Source: Gillisia sp. UBA3175 (GTDB taxonomy: Bacteria; Bacteroidota; Bacteroidia; Flavobacteriales; Flavobacteriaceae). Taken from it: a stretch of DNA of 64,000 nt. This document shows, piece after piece, positions 26,077 to 34,228 of this stretch. The DNA is taken from NCBI GenBank assembly GCA_002364325.1, contig DEXV01000006.1:479468-543467 (forward strand), given 5' to 3'. A program made the translations under genes and the position numbers. Numbering within the stretch: the first letter of the stretch is position 1; each line of letters opens with the position of its first letter. The notes under the pieces are model-generated. The model saw nothing but the letters and a program-made list of their open reading frames with translations. It was not told the DNA's origin and did not search any database.

Positions 26077-26331
26077 ATGGAAGATTCTAAAAATAATAAA
26101 CCCGTCATTTATCAGTGTAACGGAGCAAACTGCCGAAAGAAAAAAGGAAAACGCTTAGAATACTATATAAAAAAATATAACCTAAAAGATAAAATTGAAG
26201 TGGAAAAAATGGATTGTAATGATAAATGCCAACAGGCTCCTGTGCTTCATCTTCATCCAAGTGATATATGGTTTTCGGAAAAAGATTTAGGAACAATCTT
26301 TAAAAGATATATTTTAAATAAAAAACACTAA
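26077..26331 (+). CDS. Thioredoxin-like (2Fe-2S) ferredoxin domain protein
   Basis: 84 residues from the ATG at 26077; an in-frame GTG further upstream is less likely. Four cysteines are in the pattern of the thioredoxin-like ferredoxin fold ('YQCNGANCRKKKG' and 'KMDCNDKCQQAP'), giving C-x4-C near the start and C-x3-C about 40 residues later. It is a likely small soluble 2Fe-2S protein. Its place in a metal-efflux cluster suggests a redox or metal-sensing accessory, but this is inference. Confidence 0.75.
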   Translation: MEDSKNNKPVIYQCNGANCRKKKGKRLEYYIKKYNLKDKIEVEKMDCNDKCQQAPVLHLHPSDIWFSEKDLGTIFKRYILNKKH

Positions 26332-26406
26332 AAATATTTTTATGGAAATAAATTAAAGAACATAGAGTAATAAATTTTAAACACTAATAACAAAAATCAA
26401 TAAATC

Positions 26407-26622
26407 ATGAAAAAAGTATTTTTTATTATAACAGTAGCATTAACCACACTATTTGCATCTTGCAAGGAACCAAAAACGGAGGCACCTTCTCCAGATGTTT
26501 TAGAAAATGTTAACAACGAAAATAAAACAGAAAGATTAGAGAATCAGGATAGCATCCAAATGGCCCGCAAAATGAAAATGGATAGTATAGAGCAGGTTAA
26601 ATCCCACGGGCACGCACATTAA
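26407..26622 (+). CDS. Small lipoprotein with His tail
   Basis: 71 residues. The signal sequence has lipobox 'LFASC', followed by a charged, Asn/Glu-rich, probably unstructured body and a C-terminus 'KSHGHAH' that could bind metal. It is followed by a terminator. No family recognised; the location suggests an envelope metal-binding accessory. Confidence 0.6.
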   Translation: MKKVFFIITVALTTLFASCKEPKTEAPSPDVLENVNNENKTERLENQDSIQMARKMKMDSIEQVKSHGHAH

Positions 26623-26629
26623 TAATTAA

Positions 26630-26661
26630 AATCCCATTGTGCCTCAAGGTGCAATGGGATT
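26630..26661 (+). terminator. Rho-independent terminator after the small lipoprotein gene
   Basis: 14-pair stem beginning AATCCCATTG / CAATGGGATT with loop TCAA; the inner pairs include two G-T pairs. It lies 14 bp before the HupE gene. Confidence 0.75.
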
Positions 26662-26675
26662 AAATCTAATTCAAT

Positions 26676-27365
26676 ATGAAAATAAAAAAGATAATATCCT
26701 TTCTGGTATTGACTGTTGTTTGCGCACTTTGCACTACCGCATTTGCGCACGGTGTCGATGAAAACACACAAACCTTTTTGTTAGGAAACAATGGTGTTGC
26801 CTTCGGGCCATTTTTATATATAGGGGCTAAACATATGATTACAGGTTATGATCATTTACTATTCTTAGTGGGTGTTATATTCTTCCTTTACAAACCAAAA
26901 GAAGTGCTATTATATGTTAGTTTTTTTACAATTGGTCACAGTACCACTTTACTTTTAGGTGTTTTAGCCGATATCAACATTAATGCATACTTAATTGATG
27001 CAATTATAGCACTATCTATCGTATACAAAGGATTCGATAATTTAGGCGGATTTAAACAGTTCTTTGGAAAACAACCAAATACAAAAGCAGCTGTTTTAAT
27101 ATTCGGCTTATTTCACGGTTTTGGACTTGCTAGTAAACTACAAGAATTCAAATTCGACAGAGAAGGCCTGTTTACAAATTTAATAGGTTTCAATATAGGT
27201 GTAGAAATAGGACAATTTATTGCTTTAGCGGTAGTATTACTTCTTATCACGGTATGGAGAAGACAACCTAGTTTTATGAAATTTTCAACAATTACAAATA
27301 CAGCACTTATGGCCGCTGGGTTTTTACTGCTCGGCTTTCAATTAACAGGCTACTTTACATCTTAA
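26676..27365 (+). CDS. HupE/UreJ family membrane protein
   Basis: 229 residues: signal peptide (ends 'TTAFA'), then 'HGVDEN' and about six membrane helices. Conserved His motifs are 'GYDHLLFLVGVIFF', 'FTIGHSTTLLLGVLA' and 'FGLFHGFGLASKLQEF', characteristic of HupE/UreJ nickel/cobalt-type permeases. In Bacteroidota this gene often sits with cusA and the following anchor protein. It probably moves a divalent metal; direction and metal are unknown. Confidence 0.85.
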   Translation: MKIKKIISFLVLTVVCALCTTAFAHGVDENTQTFLLGNNGVAFGPFLYIGAKHMITGYDHLLFLVGVIFFLYKPKEVLLYVSFFTIGHSTTLLLGVLADININAYLIDAIIALSIVYKGFDNLGGFKQFFGKQPNTKAAVLIFGLFHGFGLASKLQEFKFDREGLFTNLIGFNIGVEIGQFIALAVVLLLITVWRRQPSFMKFSTITNTALMAAGFLLLGFQLTGYFTS

Positions 27366-27376
27366 AAAAAATAACT

Positions 27377-28009
27377 ATGTCAGAAATGAAGCATCCAGTA
27401 TTGGAAAAAAGTAAAATTATAAAAGCGACACTAATTTCACTTCTTGTTGGTGCGCTGTTATTAGTAATAGCAGTATTACCAGCAGAATTTGGAATAGATC
27501 CCACAGGTGCTGGAGAACTGTTGGGATTTAGCAAGCTTTACGTTCCCGAAGAAGCCGAAACAAATAGTTTAGGAGTTATTGCCGCAAATCCTTCTACCCA
27601 AATAATCAAGCTAGAAAAAGCAGGTTCAGGGCCTACTGTGGAAAGACCTAAAGAGGCCGATAATCCTCCTCCAACTACTCAATTAAATTTACAGGAAGAT
27701 GAAACGAAAGTCGTTGTACCAGCAGGAAAAGGAATTGAATTTAAAATAAATATGCTTAAGCATGGGAAAATGAAATACGAGTGGACTACCACGAATGGGG
27801 AGATACTCTATTTCGATTTTCACGGTGAAGTAAAGCAAGAAAAAGAGGTAAAGGAGGTTTACTTTGAAAGTTACACCATTGCCAACTCCAATAATATGGT
27901 GGGTACTTTTTTTGCTCCTTATGAAGGAAAACATGGATGGTTTTTTAGAAATACCAGTGATGAGGATGTAGTCGTGAACTTAAGGCTAAAAGGGCAGTAC
28001 GCATTATAA
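27377..28009 (+). CDS. Transmembrane anchor protein of metal-resistance clusters
   Basis: 210 residues with one membrane helix near the N-terminus (about 17-35, 'ATLISLLVGALLLVIAVLPAE') and a periplasmic beta-rich domain ('GIEFKINMLKHGKMKYEWTT' and 'FFAPYEGKHGWFFRNTSDED'). It resembles proteins annotated as transmembrane anchor protein that accompany HupE/UreJ and cus genes, and starts 11 bp after hupE. The molecular role is unknown. Confidence 0.7.
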   Translation: MSEMKHPVLEKSKIIKATLISLLVGALLLVIAVLPAEFGIDPTGAGELLGFSKLYVPEEAETNSLGVIAANPSTQIIKLEKAGSGPTVERPKEADNPPPTTQLNLQEDETKVVVPAGKGIEFKINMLKHGKMKYEWTTTNGEILYFDFHGEVKQEKEVKEVYFESYTIANSNNMVGTFFAPYEGKHGWFFRNTSDEDVVVNLRLKGQYAL

Positions 28010-28022
28010 TTTTAAGTCCTGC

Positions 28023-28068
28023 AAATGGAAGGTCAATTTCTAACCCCACTTGAAATAGCCTTCCATTT
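28023..28068 (+). terminator. Inverted repeat after the metal cluster, possible terminator
   Basis: AAATGGAAGG and CCTTCCATTT, 10-bp perfect arms with a long spacer (26 bases) and no clear T-run. A second perfect palindrome, CCATAAGAACTTATGG, lies at 28147-28162. Either could end the plus-strand transcript before the convergent DsrE gene. Confidence 0.4.
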
Positions 28069-28186
28069 AGTAGGCACAAAGTACGGAGTGAAAATTATCT
28101 TCATGCTGATACTAATATTACAGCAAATAGTTGGAAACAAAATAAACCATAAGAACTTATGGTCTTATGGTTTATATCTCAACTAA
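28025..28186 (+). CDS. Possible 53-residue membrane protein
   Basis: An ATG frame of 54 codons just after the anchor gene: begins MEGQFLTPLEIAFHLVGTKY, then a hydrophobic helix 'GVKIIFMLILILQQIVG' and a polar tail. It has a credible membrane-protein composition and may be a real small protein or the start of a lost gene. The inverted repeat at 28023-28068 (AAATGGAAGG / CCTTCCATTT) overlaps its first codons and could instead be the terminator of the anchor gene. Confidence 0.4.
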   Translation: MEGQFLTPLEIAFHLVGTKYGVKIIFMLILILQQIVGNKINHKNLWSYGLYLN

Positions 28187-28203
28187 CTAAATTCCCTGTA
28201 TAA

Positions 28204-28626
28204 TTAAAGCTCAATACTCAAATAGCCTTTTTTCTGAAGTTGAAAATTATGCAACAAGCCATTGTCCACTACTTCTAACTCATGTGGAATATCTTCTTTA
28301 TTGACTTTGAATTTTTTTAAAGATAATCCGCATACTACAATTTTCACATGGGCTTTTTCTGCTTTTTCTATAAAGCTTTTCATCATTTCTTTGTCAGTAA
28401 GATCTTCCACCGTTTTTCCGCAGATAATCGCTTGGAAATCGCCAAAACTCTTTCCGTCCTCTTTTGCCAAAGCCTCCGCCGTTAAAAAAATGGGCTGGAG
28501 TTGGGGGATCTTTTTTGTAAGCACTACATAATTATGTGAATGCTGTTCTTGTTTAGTAGTTTGTGCATTTAGAGAATTGGTAAATGTTAGTGCTAGAATA
28601 GTTAAACCTAAAATTAGCTTTTTCAT
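28204..28626 (-). CDS. Exported DsrE-family protein
   Basis: 140 residues: signal peptide (ends 'NSLNAQ'), then a DsrE/DsrF-like fold with 'NYVVLTKKIPQLQPIFLTAE', 'FQAIICGKTVEDL', 'HVKIVVCGLSLKKFKV' and a C-terminal beta strand. Two cysteines sit in positions similar to sulfur-carrying DsrE-like proteins. It is the last gene of a three-gene operon (29457-28204) whose promoter carries two TGTAAC palindromes. A periplasmic sulfur-transfer role is likely in this context. Confidence 0.75.
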   Translation of the reverse strand: MKKLILGLTILALTFTNSLNAQTTKQEQHSHNYVVLTKKIPQLQPIFLTAEALAKEDGKSFGDFQAIICGKTVEDLTDKEMMKSFIEKAEKAHVKIVVCGLSLKKFKVNKEDIPHELEVVDNGLLHNFQLQKKGYLSIEL

Positions 28627-28628
28627 AG

Positions 28629-29030
28629 TTATTGTTTTTGAAATGTTTGTATATCGTTTAATATAAAAAATAGCAATCCCCCTAAAATTGCAATATTCTT
28701 AAAAAGAGGGCCTAAAGTATGTATTTGTCCAACTTGCACGGTCAAGGTTATTGGAACTAAAACCGCCGCTAGTGCCATTGCAGCCCATTTTGTTTTATAA
28801 CCAACTAAAAGTAAAAATCCTGCAATCATCATTATAACTCCAGAGATGATTATCAAATACTCGGGATTGCCAAAAAAATAGGCAATTCCTTTAAACCTAG
28901 CTTGGTCAATTCGGTTTATAGTCTTTTCGAGGTTTAGAATATGATTAAAACTCGCCACCAAAAATATACCGCTCAATAAAATACGGAACAGCTGAACCGA
29001 TCTATAGGAAACTGAAATAGTTGTTTTCAT
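28629..29030 (-). CDS. DoxX family membrane protein
   Basis: 133 residues from the ATG at 29030, with four membrane helices. The pattern 'LFRILLSGIFLVASFNHILN' followed by 'LIIISGVIMMIAGFLLLVGYKTKWAA' is typical of DoxX. DoxX/DoxD relatives form part of thiosulfate:quinone oxidoreductases in some archaea, which fits the sulfur setting, but bacterial DoxX proteins are diverse. It ends 3 bp before the DsrE start. Confidence 0.8.
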   Translation of the reverse strand: MKTTISVSYRSVQLFRILLSGIFLVASFNHILNLEKTINRIDQARFKGIAYFFGNPEYLIIISGVIMMIAGFLLLVGYKTKWAAMALAAVLVPITLTVQVGQIHTLGPLFKNIAILGGLLFFILNDIQTFQKQ

Positions 29031-29097
29031 AAGATTCAATAGTTATTGTGAATAAATTTGTCTGAAAATCAAATATTTCCAAACCTTTTATCAAGTA

Positions 29098-29457
29098 TTA
29101 TACTATTGAATATTTTGGAGGAGGATATAATTTTCCGGGATGTATACTTATAACCAATGGTCTTATATATACGAATTTCGTAAAATTCAGGTCTCGGGTT
29201 TCAGGAATTTCAATTTCTTCTGTAAACTGATAATTATTTGAACAGATCCTGGCCAGTTTCAAGATTTGAATTGGAGAGGAGGTTTCTATATTGTCGACCG
29301 TTTTCTTCAAACTATTATTTTTCTTTTCACAGAAAGGATTAAGCAGAACTACCTCATCGGATTTCAGTATTAAACCGATTATATCAGAATCTACCGTGAT
29401 CAGCTTTCCTGAAAAAACCATCACCAGAACTATCGCTATATATTGTTTTCCGAGCAT
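29098..29457 (-). CDS. Small membrane-anchored protein with PPPK end (copy 1)
   Basis: 119 residues from the ATG at 29457. The hydrophobic N-terminus 'IAIVLVMVFSGKLITVDSDI' is followed by a polar domain with two cysteines and the C-terminus 'HPGKLYPPPKYSIV'. It is a paralogue of the protein at 46337-46687: both have GKL(I/F)xxDS(D/N)I(I/L)G after the hydrophobic segment, a Cys-containing basic stretch, and a PPPK end. Both are the first gene of an operon with a TGTAAC palindrome upstream. No family recognised. Confidence 0.6.
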   Translation of the reverse strand: MLGKQYIAIVLVMVFSGKLITVDSDIIGLILKSDEVVLLNPFCEKKNNSLKKTVDNIETSSPIQILKLARICSNNYQFTEEIEIPETRDLNFTKFVYIRPLVISIHPGKLYPPPKYSIV

Positions 29458-29495
29458 AAAAGTTTTCAAATATATATGATTTTACCTTTACTCCA

Positions 29496-29511
29496 TGTAA
29501 CCATTGTTACA
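29496..29511. promoter_or_regulatory. TGTAAC palindrome, site 1
   Basis: TGTAACCATTGTTACA, perfect 6-bp arms, between the divergent PPPK gene (29457, minus) and DUF302 gene (29607, plus). The site has the Crp/Fnr-family form. Confidence 0.75.
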
Positions 29512-29533
29512 TAAAGATTATTCATTGAGCTTG

Positions 29534-29549
29534 TGTAACAATGGTTACC
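29534..29549. promoter_or_regulatory. TGTAAC palindrome, site 2
   Basis: TGTAACAATGGTTACC, one arm mismatch, with its centre 38 bp from site 1 in the same divergent promoter region. The two sites may serve one gene each. Confidence 0.65.
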
Positions 29550-29606
29550 GAATGTCTATTCAAATAGCCTTATATTTAAAGGTAATAATCAAAAAGAAAG
29601 AAAATT

Positions 29607-29993
29607 ATGGAATATTATTTTGCTAAAACACTAACTGGAGAATTTGAAGAAGTTATTAAAAAAGTTACAAATGAATTGGAAAAGGAAGGCTTCGGGGTAT
29701 TAACGGAAATAGATATTTCAGCAACCTTGAAGAAGAAATTAGATGTCGATTTTAAGAAATATCGAATTTTGGGCGCTTGCAACGCTCCTTATGCTTATAA
29801 AGCTTTAAAAGCGGAAGATAAGATAGGTACCATGTTGCCTTGCAATGTGATTGTCCAAGAATTGGAAAATGGAAAAATCGAAGTCGCAGCAGTAAATCCA
29901 ATGGCATCCATGCAAGCGGTAAAAAATAAAGATTTAGACAACATCGCCAAGGAGATTGGAGATAAGTTAAAACAAGTGATGGACAAAATTTAA
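29607..29993 (+). CDS. DUF302 domain protein
   Basis: 128 residues forming one DUF302 domain: 'YYFAKTLTGEFEEVIKKVTNELEKEGFGVLTEIDI', then 'YRILGACNAPYAYKALKAEDKIGTMLPCNVIVQE' and 'VAAVNPMASM'. No signal peptide, so it is cytoplasmic. The two cysteines (in GACNAP and MLPCNV) are typical. DUF302 proteins are common in sulfur and metal-stress loci; the function is unknown. Its promoter contains TGTAAC sites 1 and 2. Confidence 0.88.
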   Translation: MEYYFAKTLTGEFEEVIKKVTNELEKEGFGVLTEIDISATLKKKLDVDFKKYRILGACNAPYAYKALKAEDKIGTMLPCNVIVQELENGKIEVAAVNPMASMQAVKNKDLDNIAKEIGDKLKQVMDKI

Positions 29994-30010
29994 TTAGATG
30001 ATAATTGGCA

Positions 30011-30049
30011 TTTCTATATACTTCTAATCTTTTTAGAAGTATATAGAAA
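30011..30049. terminator. Bidirectional terminator between convergent genes
   Basis: 17-bp perfect stem TTTCTATATACTTCTAA / TTAGAAGTATATAGAAA with a 5-base loop, between the DUF302 gene and the convergent porin-like gene. Confidence 0.75.
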
Positions 30050-30110
30050 TGTAAAAGAGGAATGCGTAATACTATTACTTATTTTTCTTCAATATAGAAA
30101 TAGATTTTCT

Positions 30111-31460
30111 TTAAAAATTATAGTTCAAAATTAAATCCACATGAAATAAATCTGTTTTATTCAAATAGAAATTAGGATTATCTGGAAAATCCCCACTTGC
30201 AATCTTACTTACTAATAATAATTCTGGTTTGAAATTCTTCCATTTTTTGATATCTAAAAACAAATCTAGATTTATGTGTGTGTAATCTGGAACAGCATAT
30301 TTATTAAGAACAGGATCTAAAACTGAAGGTTTCCATTGATGCCCCGCACTAAAGATTGTTTTTAAATTAAATTTTTCTTTTCCAAATACTAATGTATTAG
30401 TATAGTAAAGTACCAGTGCATGATTATCTCCAGTCCCCTCACTTCGCTCTCTTTTTTGAAAACTGAAAAGAAATTCCCTACCCCATTCCCTTGGAAAAAC
30501 AAACTGACCTTTTTTGGTGATGCGGTTATATGATAATGAAAGAGAAGAGTTGCTCCAATCGTAGGCTGCTTTAATACCAAAATTATCAGAAGAGTTGCTC
30601 TGAAAATAACTGAGGGAGTCAATTGCATTTCCACCATTATTTATTCTGTTTTGATGTAACCATTCCGCTTCAATATTGAAACTCTTTGAAACTTGATATT
30701 TAGGTTTTAAATACAGGGTATTAGAGACATTATCTGTATAATAATTCCATACTTCTACGGAAGTGTTTTCGGAAAGTTTTAAGTCGGCATTTAGGATAGC
30801 TAAATAATCTGATTGAGTATTCCCTCCATACAAACTTTCCGTCCCTTCGTTATTCCTTCCCGTTCCATAAGTACCAATACTCTCCCCGATAGAATAAAAT
30901 TCCCCTGTGGATCTTGGCGCAATTTGATTAAAAACCCCTGCTTGTATCTTGTTGTTCTTAGGGCTGTTGTAAGCATACAAGAGACCTTGAGCCAAGGTTG
31001 GGATCATACGACCGTCTTGTGGATTTACTAAAGGTGATTTAATTTTCATTCGCCCTAAAGTAAATTCATGATGCGCAGTCTTGTAATTGGCATATAGTTC
31101 CCCTAAAATGAAAATATATTTATTATCTAAATGAATTCGATCAAACAAACCTTCCTCGTACCGGCTCAATTTCCCAGTTGCTTTATCGGGAATCCTAAGA
31201 TCTTGTATATTTAAATTATTGGAATTATATACTGCTCCTCCAAAAGTTAATTTTTCTTTGAGTGTAAGTTCATATTTAATATGGCCTCCTGTGGCCAATG
31301 CGGTAAAGTCCATAAGATCACCTTTATTAAAAGTATTCATATAATAGCTTCTCCATTGTCCGGATAGTTTTCCCTTTGCAGTAGATTTTTCTGATTCTTG
31401 AGCGAGACTGAGAAATGGAAATAGTAAGAGTAAATAGCGTAAGCTTTTAAAATTCATCAT
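30111..31460 (-). CDS. Outer-membrane porin-like barrel beside TsdA
   Basis: 449 residues with signal peptide (ends 'FLSLAQ'), alternating beta-strand pattern and C-terminal 'FHVDLILNYNF'. The segments 'HHEFTLGRMKIKSPLVNPQDGRMIPTLAQGLLYAY' and 'SVEVWNYYTDNVSNTLYL' recall OprD-type porins. It overlaps the TsdA gene by 4 bp, so it is co-expressed with it. A porin allowing thiosulfate or tetrathionate across the outer membrane is the natural inference. Confidence 0.7.
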   Translation of the reverse strand: MMNFKSLRYLLLLFPFLSLAQESEKSTAKGKLSGQWRSYYMNTFNKGDLMDFTALATGGHIKYELTLKEKLTFGGAVYNSNNLNIQDLRIPDKATGKLSRYEEGLFDRIHLDNKYIFILGELYANYKTAHHEFTLGRMKIKSPLVNPQDGRMIPTLAQGLLYAYNSPKNNKIQAGVFNQIAPRSTGEFYSIGESIGTYGTGRNNEGTESLYGGNTQSDYLAILNADLKLSENTSVEVWNYYTDNVSNTLYLKPKYQVSKSFNIEAEWLHQNRINNGGNAIDSLSYFQSNSSDNFGIKAAYDWSNSSLSLSYNRITKKGQFVFPREWGREFLFSFQKRERSEGTGDNHALVLYYTNTLVFGKEKFNLKTIFSAGHQWKPSVLDPVLNKYAVPDYTHINLDLFLDIKKWKNFKPELLLVSKIASGDFPDNPNFYLNKTDLFHVDLILNYNF

Positions 31461-32488
31461 TTAGTTTTAGTGATTTGGTATTGATCCTCATAATACTTAA
31501 TAATAGGAGGAAAAGGGCCATACTTATGCTGGGTAGCAGAAAATGAATCCTCCCAGGGGCCATATGGTGTTGAAACCGGTTTTAATTTTTTATCGGGATA
31601 ATCACTTTGGGTATTATTTTTTACCGGTCTATCAAAACTGTTTATATATCCTGCTAAATGATACGCTTCTTCATCGGTTAATTTGGGGTTATCCCAAGTG
31701 GCCTCGCCAAATGGCATATTTCCTTTTATAAATTCAGCAGAGGTGATTACCCGGTGCATTCCTGCACCAGTATTATAACTATCTTGACCCCAAAGTGGAG
31801 GGTATTGATAGCCTTTAGTAGAATCAGCTAATTTCACTCCCTGCCCATTTTCTCCATGACATACTGCACATTCTTTGGAAAATAAGGAGCTTCCCTTTTC
31901 AAGATCTACCGCCACTTCTGGAAGGTTTATTGTAGCATAACCCTTAAATTCCTTTTCCCGTTCTGGAGGTAGCCCCTCGCCTAACCATTCCATATAAGCT
32001 ACTATGGCATTCATTTCTTTAGAATCTACTGGGAGCTTTTTTCCGTCCATACTCCTTTCCATACAACCATTAATTCTTCCCTCTATGGTACTTTTACTAT
32101 TGGAGCGACCGCTAAATTGAGGAAATCTTTCTGTCACTCCTACCCAGGATGCAGAACCTGCTTGGGTTCCCGCTTTTAAATGACAATTCATACACGCCAA
32201 ATTATTACCTGCAAAATGCATAGAAGGATCTTTAGCTTGAGGCCCCATATACTTTGGAGTTTCTGCAATAAGTTGGTACCCATACTTCACCTGAGGATCC
32301 ATAAACCCAAAATCAAGCTCTGCTTCAATATCTTTAGGCTGCCAATCTTCAGCACTTATATTTTTTTCAATAAAGAGGTAGGGGTTTGTATTATATAAAT
32401 AAAGACCAGAGAAAGTAATAATAGTTAATGCTAAAAGAGAGCTAAATATATAGACGATAGATTTTACTAGTGATTGATAATTATCCAT
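31457..32488 (-). CDS. tsdA: TsdA-like diheme thiosulfate dehydrogenase
   Basis: 343 residues. The N-terminal membrane anchor (about 8-30) is followed by two c-type heme domains: 'LACMNCHLKAG' (about 94-104) and 'KECAVCHGENGQ' (about 204-215). Between them 'RINGCMERSMDGKKLP' carries the cysteine that is the unusual axial ligand of heme 1 in TsdA, and 'KGNMPFGEATWDNPKLTDEEA' carries the methionine region of heme 2. TsdA oxidises two thiosulfates to tetrathionate, or the reverse. TGTAAC site 3 is about 115 bp upstream. Confidence 0.85.
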   Translation of the reverse strand: MDNYQSLVKSIVYIFSSLLALTIITFSGLYLYNTNPYLFIEKNISAEDWQPKDIEAELDFGFMDPQVKYGYQLIAETPKYMGPQAKDPSMHFAGNNLACMNCHLKAGTQAGSASWVGVTERFPQFSGRSNSKSTIEGRINGCMERSMDGKKLPVDSKEMNAIVAYMEWLGEGLPPEREKEFKGYATINLPEVAVDLEKGSSLFSKECAVCHGENGQGVKLADSTKGYQYPPLWGQDSYNTGAGMHRVITSAEFIKGNMPFGEATWDNPKLTDEEAYHLAGYINSFDRPVKNNTQSDYPDKKLKPVSTPYGPWEDSFSATQHKYGPFPPIIKYYEDQYQITKTK

Positions 32489-32600
32489 TTATAAAAAAAT
32501 TATTTCAAAATTTCTTTTAATATTTAGAACAAATGATAATGATGATTTATTAATATTTAGAGATAAACCAACAAATCTAAAAATTCAAATCTTTAAAATA

Positions 32601-32616
32601 TGTAACAAATGTTACA
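32601..32616. promoter_or_regulatory. TGTAAC palindrome, site 3
   Basis: TGTAACAAATGTTACA, perfect arms, about 115 bp upstream of the tsdA start. It could also act on the membrane protein at 32844. The rest of the 355-bp gap (32489-32843) shows nothing else I recognise. Confidence 0.75.
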
Positions 32617-32843
32617 GATAAACGTGTGTAAAAATATTAGTATGTAGAATGGTAAAGTTTATTCTAAGTATGTTTAGTAATCAATATATAAATTCATAAA
32701 AGTGACATAGAAAAAACTTCTAACTTATGGTTGCATTCAATTTTTAGGAGCCTTTTACCTTTATCAGGTTAAAAGCCTTTCATTAAATTGAAAGAGACAG
32801 GAATAATATAAATAAAAAAATATTAGAAATCACAACTACTAAT

Positions 32844-33707
32844 TTGGGGCAACTACTTAAGCAAATTGTAAAATTATATGATAAGGTAAAATCTGTTTGG
32901 ATTTCTAGCTGGGCTGAACGCTGGGTTAGTAACATTCTTGTACTAAGCTTTATTCTAGGAATTTTTTATTATGCAAGTATACAAGTCGGTTGGTTATTGC
33001 CTGCTAATGATTTTTTCACTCACCCCTTTTTTGCTGTTGAAATATCATTTACATTATTGTTGATATTTGAGTTGTTCAGTTTAATATTCTCATTACCTCG
33101 TTCTGTAGCCAGATCAAACAGTAAACAATATGAGGTCCTTTCTCTAATTTTTTTAAGGTCTGGATTTAAAGAATTTAGCCACATAGACAATCTTTCAGAC
33201 TGGTCAATTAACTCAGAACCTGTAATACATATGTTTGCCTATGGAGCAGGAGGTTTAGTTATTTATGCCCTTACAAATATTACATATTCGTTCCAAAAAC
33301 ACACAAAAATAACCGTTAACAAGGCTGAGCAACTTTCATTTATTGCTGTAAAAAAATTATTAGCGCTAATTCTTCTGTTAAGTTTCTTTATTATTGGCAT
33401 ATCAGATACAGTTCATTTTATAAAAACAGGTACTTATAGTCAATCATTTGAATCATTTTACACCATACTTATTTTTTGTGATATTTTAATAGTACTAATT
33501 GCACTAAGATATTCTACCGCTTATAATGTTATTTTTAGATACTCGGCATTCGTTCTGGCTACTATTTTTATACGCATCTCCTTTAGCTTGGATGTATTAG
33601 AAAGCATTGCTGTTGGTGTTTCGGGAGCTGTTTTTGTATTATTGCTAACATTAGGTTATAACTATTTTTCAAAAGAATCTCTAGACTATAAAAATAACAA
33701 TCTATAA
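32844..33707 (+). CDS. Multi-span membrane protein, unrecognised
   Basis: 287 residues beginning at TTG (no in-frame ATG near; start uncertain). About seven membrane helices, among them 'VSNILVLSFILGIFYYASI', 'FAVEISFTLLLIFELFSLIF', 'LLALILLLSFFIIGISDTVHF', 'VFRYSAFVLATIFIRISF'-like and a C-terminal helix. A soluble loop 'PRSVARSNSKQYEVLSLIFL' follows the second helix. I do not recognise the family. It is transcribed divergently from tsdA and may share its regulation. Confidence 0.6.
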   Translation: MGQLLKQIVKLYDKVKSVWISSWAERWVSNILVLSFILGIFYYASIQVGWLLPANDFFTHPFFAVEISFTLLLIFELFSLIFSLPRSVARSNSKQYEVLSLIFLRSGFKEFSHIDNLSDWSINSEPVIHMFAYGAGGLVIYALTNITYSFQKHTKITVNKAEQLSFIAVKKLLALILLLSFFIIGISDTVHFIKTGTYSQSFESFYTILIFCDILIVLIALRYSTAYNVIFRYSAFVLATIFIRISFSLDVLESIAVGVSGAVFVLLLTLGYNYFSKESLDYKNNNL

Positions 33708-34228
33708 AAAAAAAGTCTTGGAGCTTCCAACCTAATTTAATTTCCAGTCAAACTTTTACTGAATTTAGTTAACACAATATTTATAATAGTTCTGCCTTAA
33801 TATTTGTTTCTGACACCTGATGCGAAAATTTATAGCATAAAAATGTTGTTAATAAAATAATGCTGAAAATTTACACTGTTAATCAGCTAATTAATATAAA
33901 ATCTCTTATCTAATTTCTTGATTCGTAGTGGTCTTTTATGTTTAAGGGAACAATGCTTATTCCCATATATGTTCTACAAAATTTATAACCGAATAAGGCT
34001 GTTAGAACTTAAGGAGCTTTATCTTGATAAAAAATACTTGGTCAAAACCACGGGCTTTAGCCTATATCTCGGCTCACTTAGTAAAATGGAATTCTATTGA
34101 GGAAACAAATTCCATATAATCCATTCTTCTTTTTATTTTTGAAACACTTAACTTATAATGGTTAAAAAAAGTTAAAATAATTTATAGCGTTATGGTTCTT
34201 GACTTAATTTGCAGTAAATCACATTTTT
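33708..34228. other. Intergenic region upstream of the DUF302 lipoprotein
   Basis: About 520 bp. It has one inverted repeat, ATGGAATT (34086-34093) / AATTCCAT (34108-34115). It also has a 60-codon TTG frame (33918-34100) whose composition does not convince me. No TGTAAC palindrome was found here. Confidence 0.4.

Noticed and set aside
33918..34100. 60-codon frame starting at TTG
   Set aside because: No ATG, no recognisable motif, unbalanced composition and no position logic; treated as intergenic.
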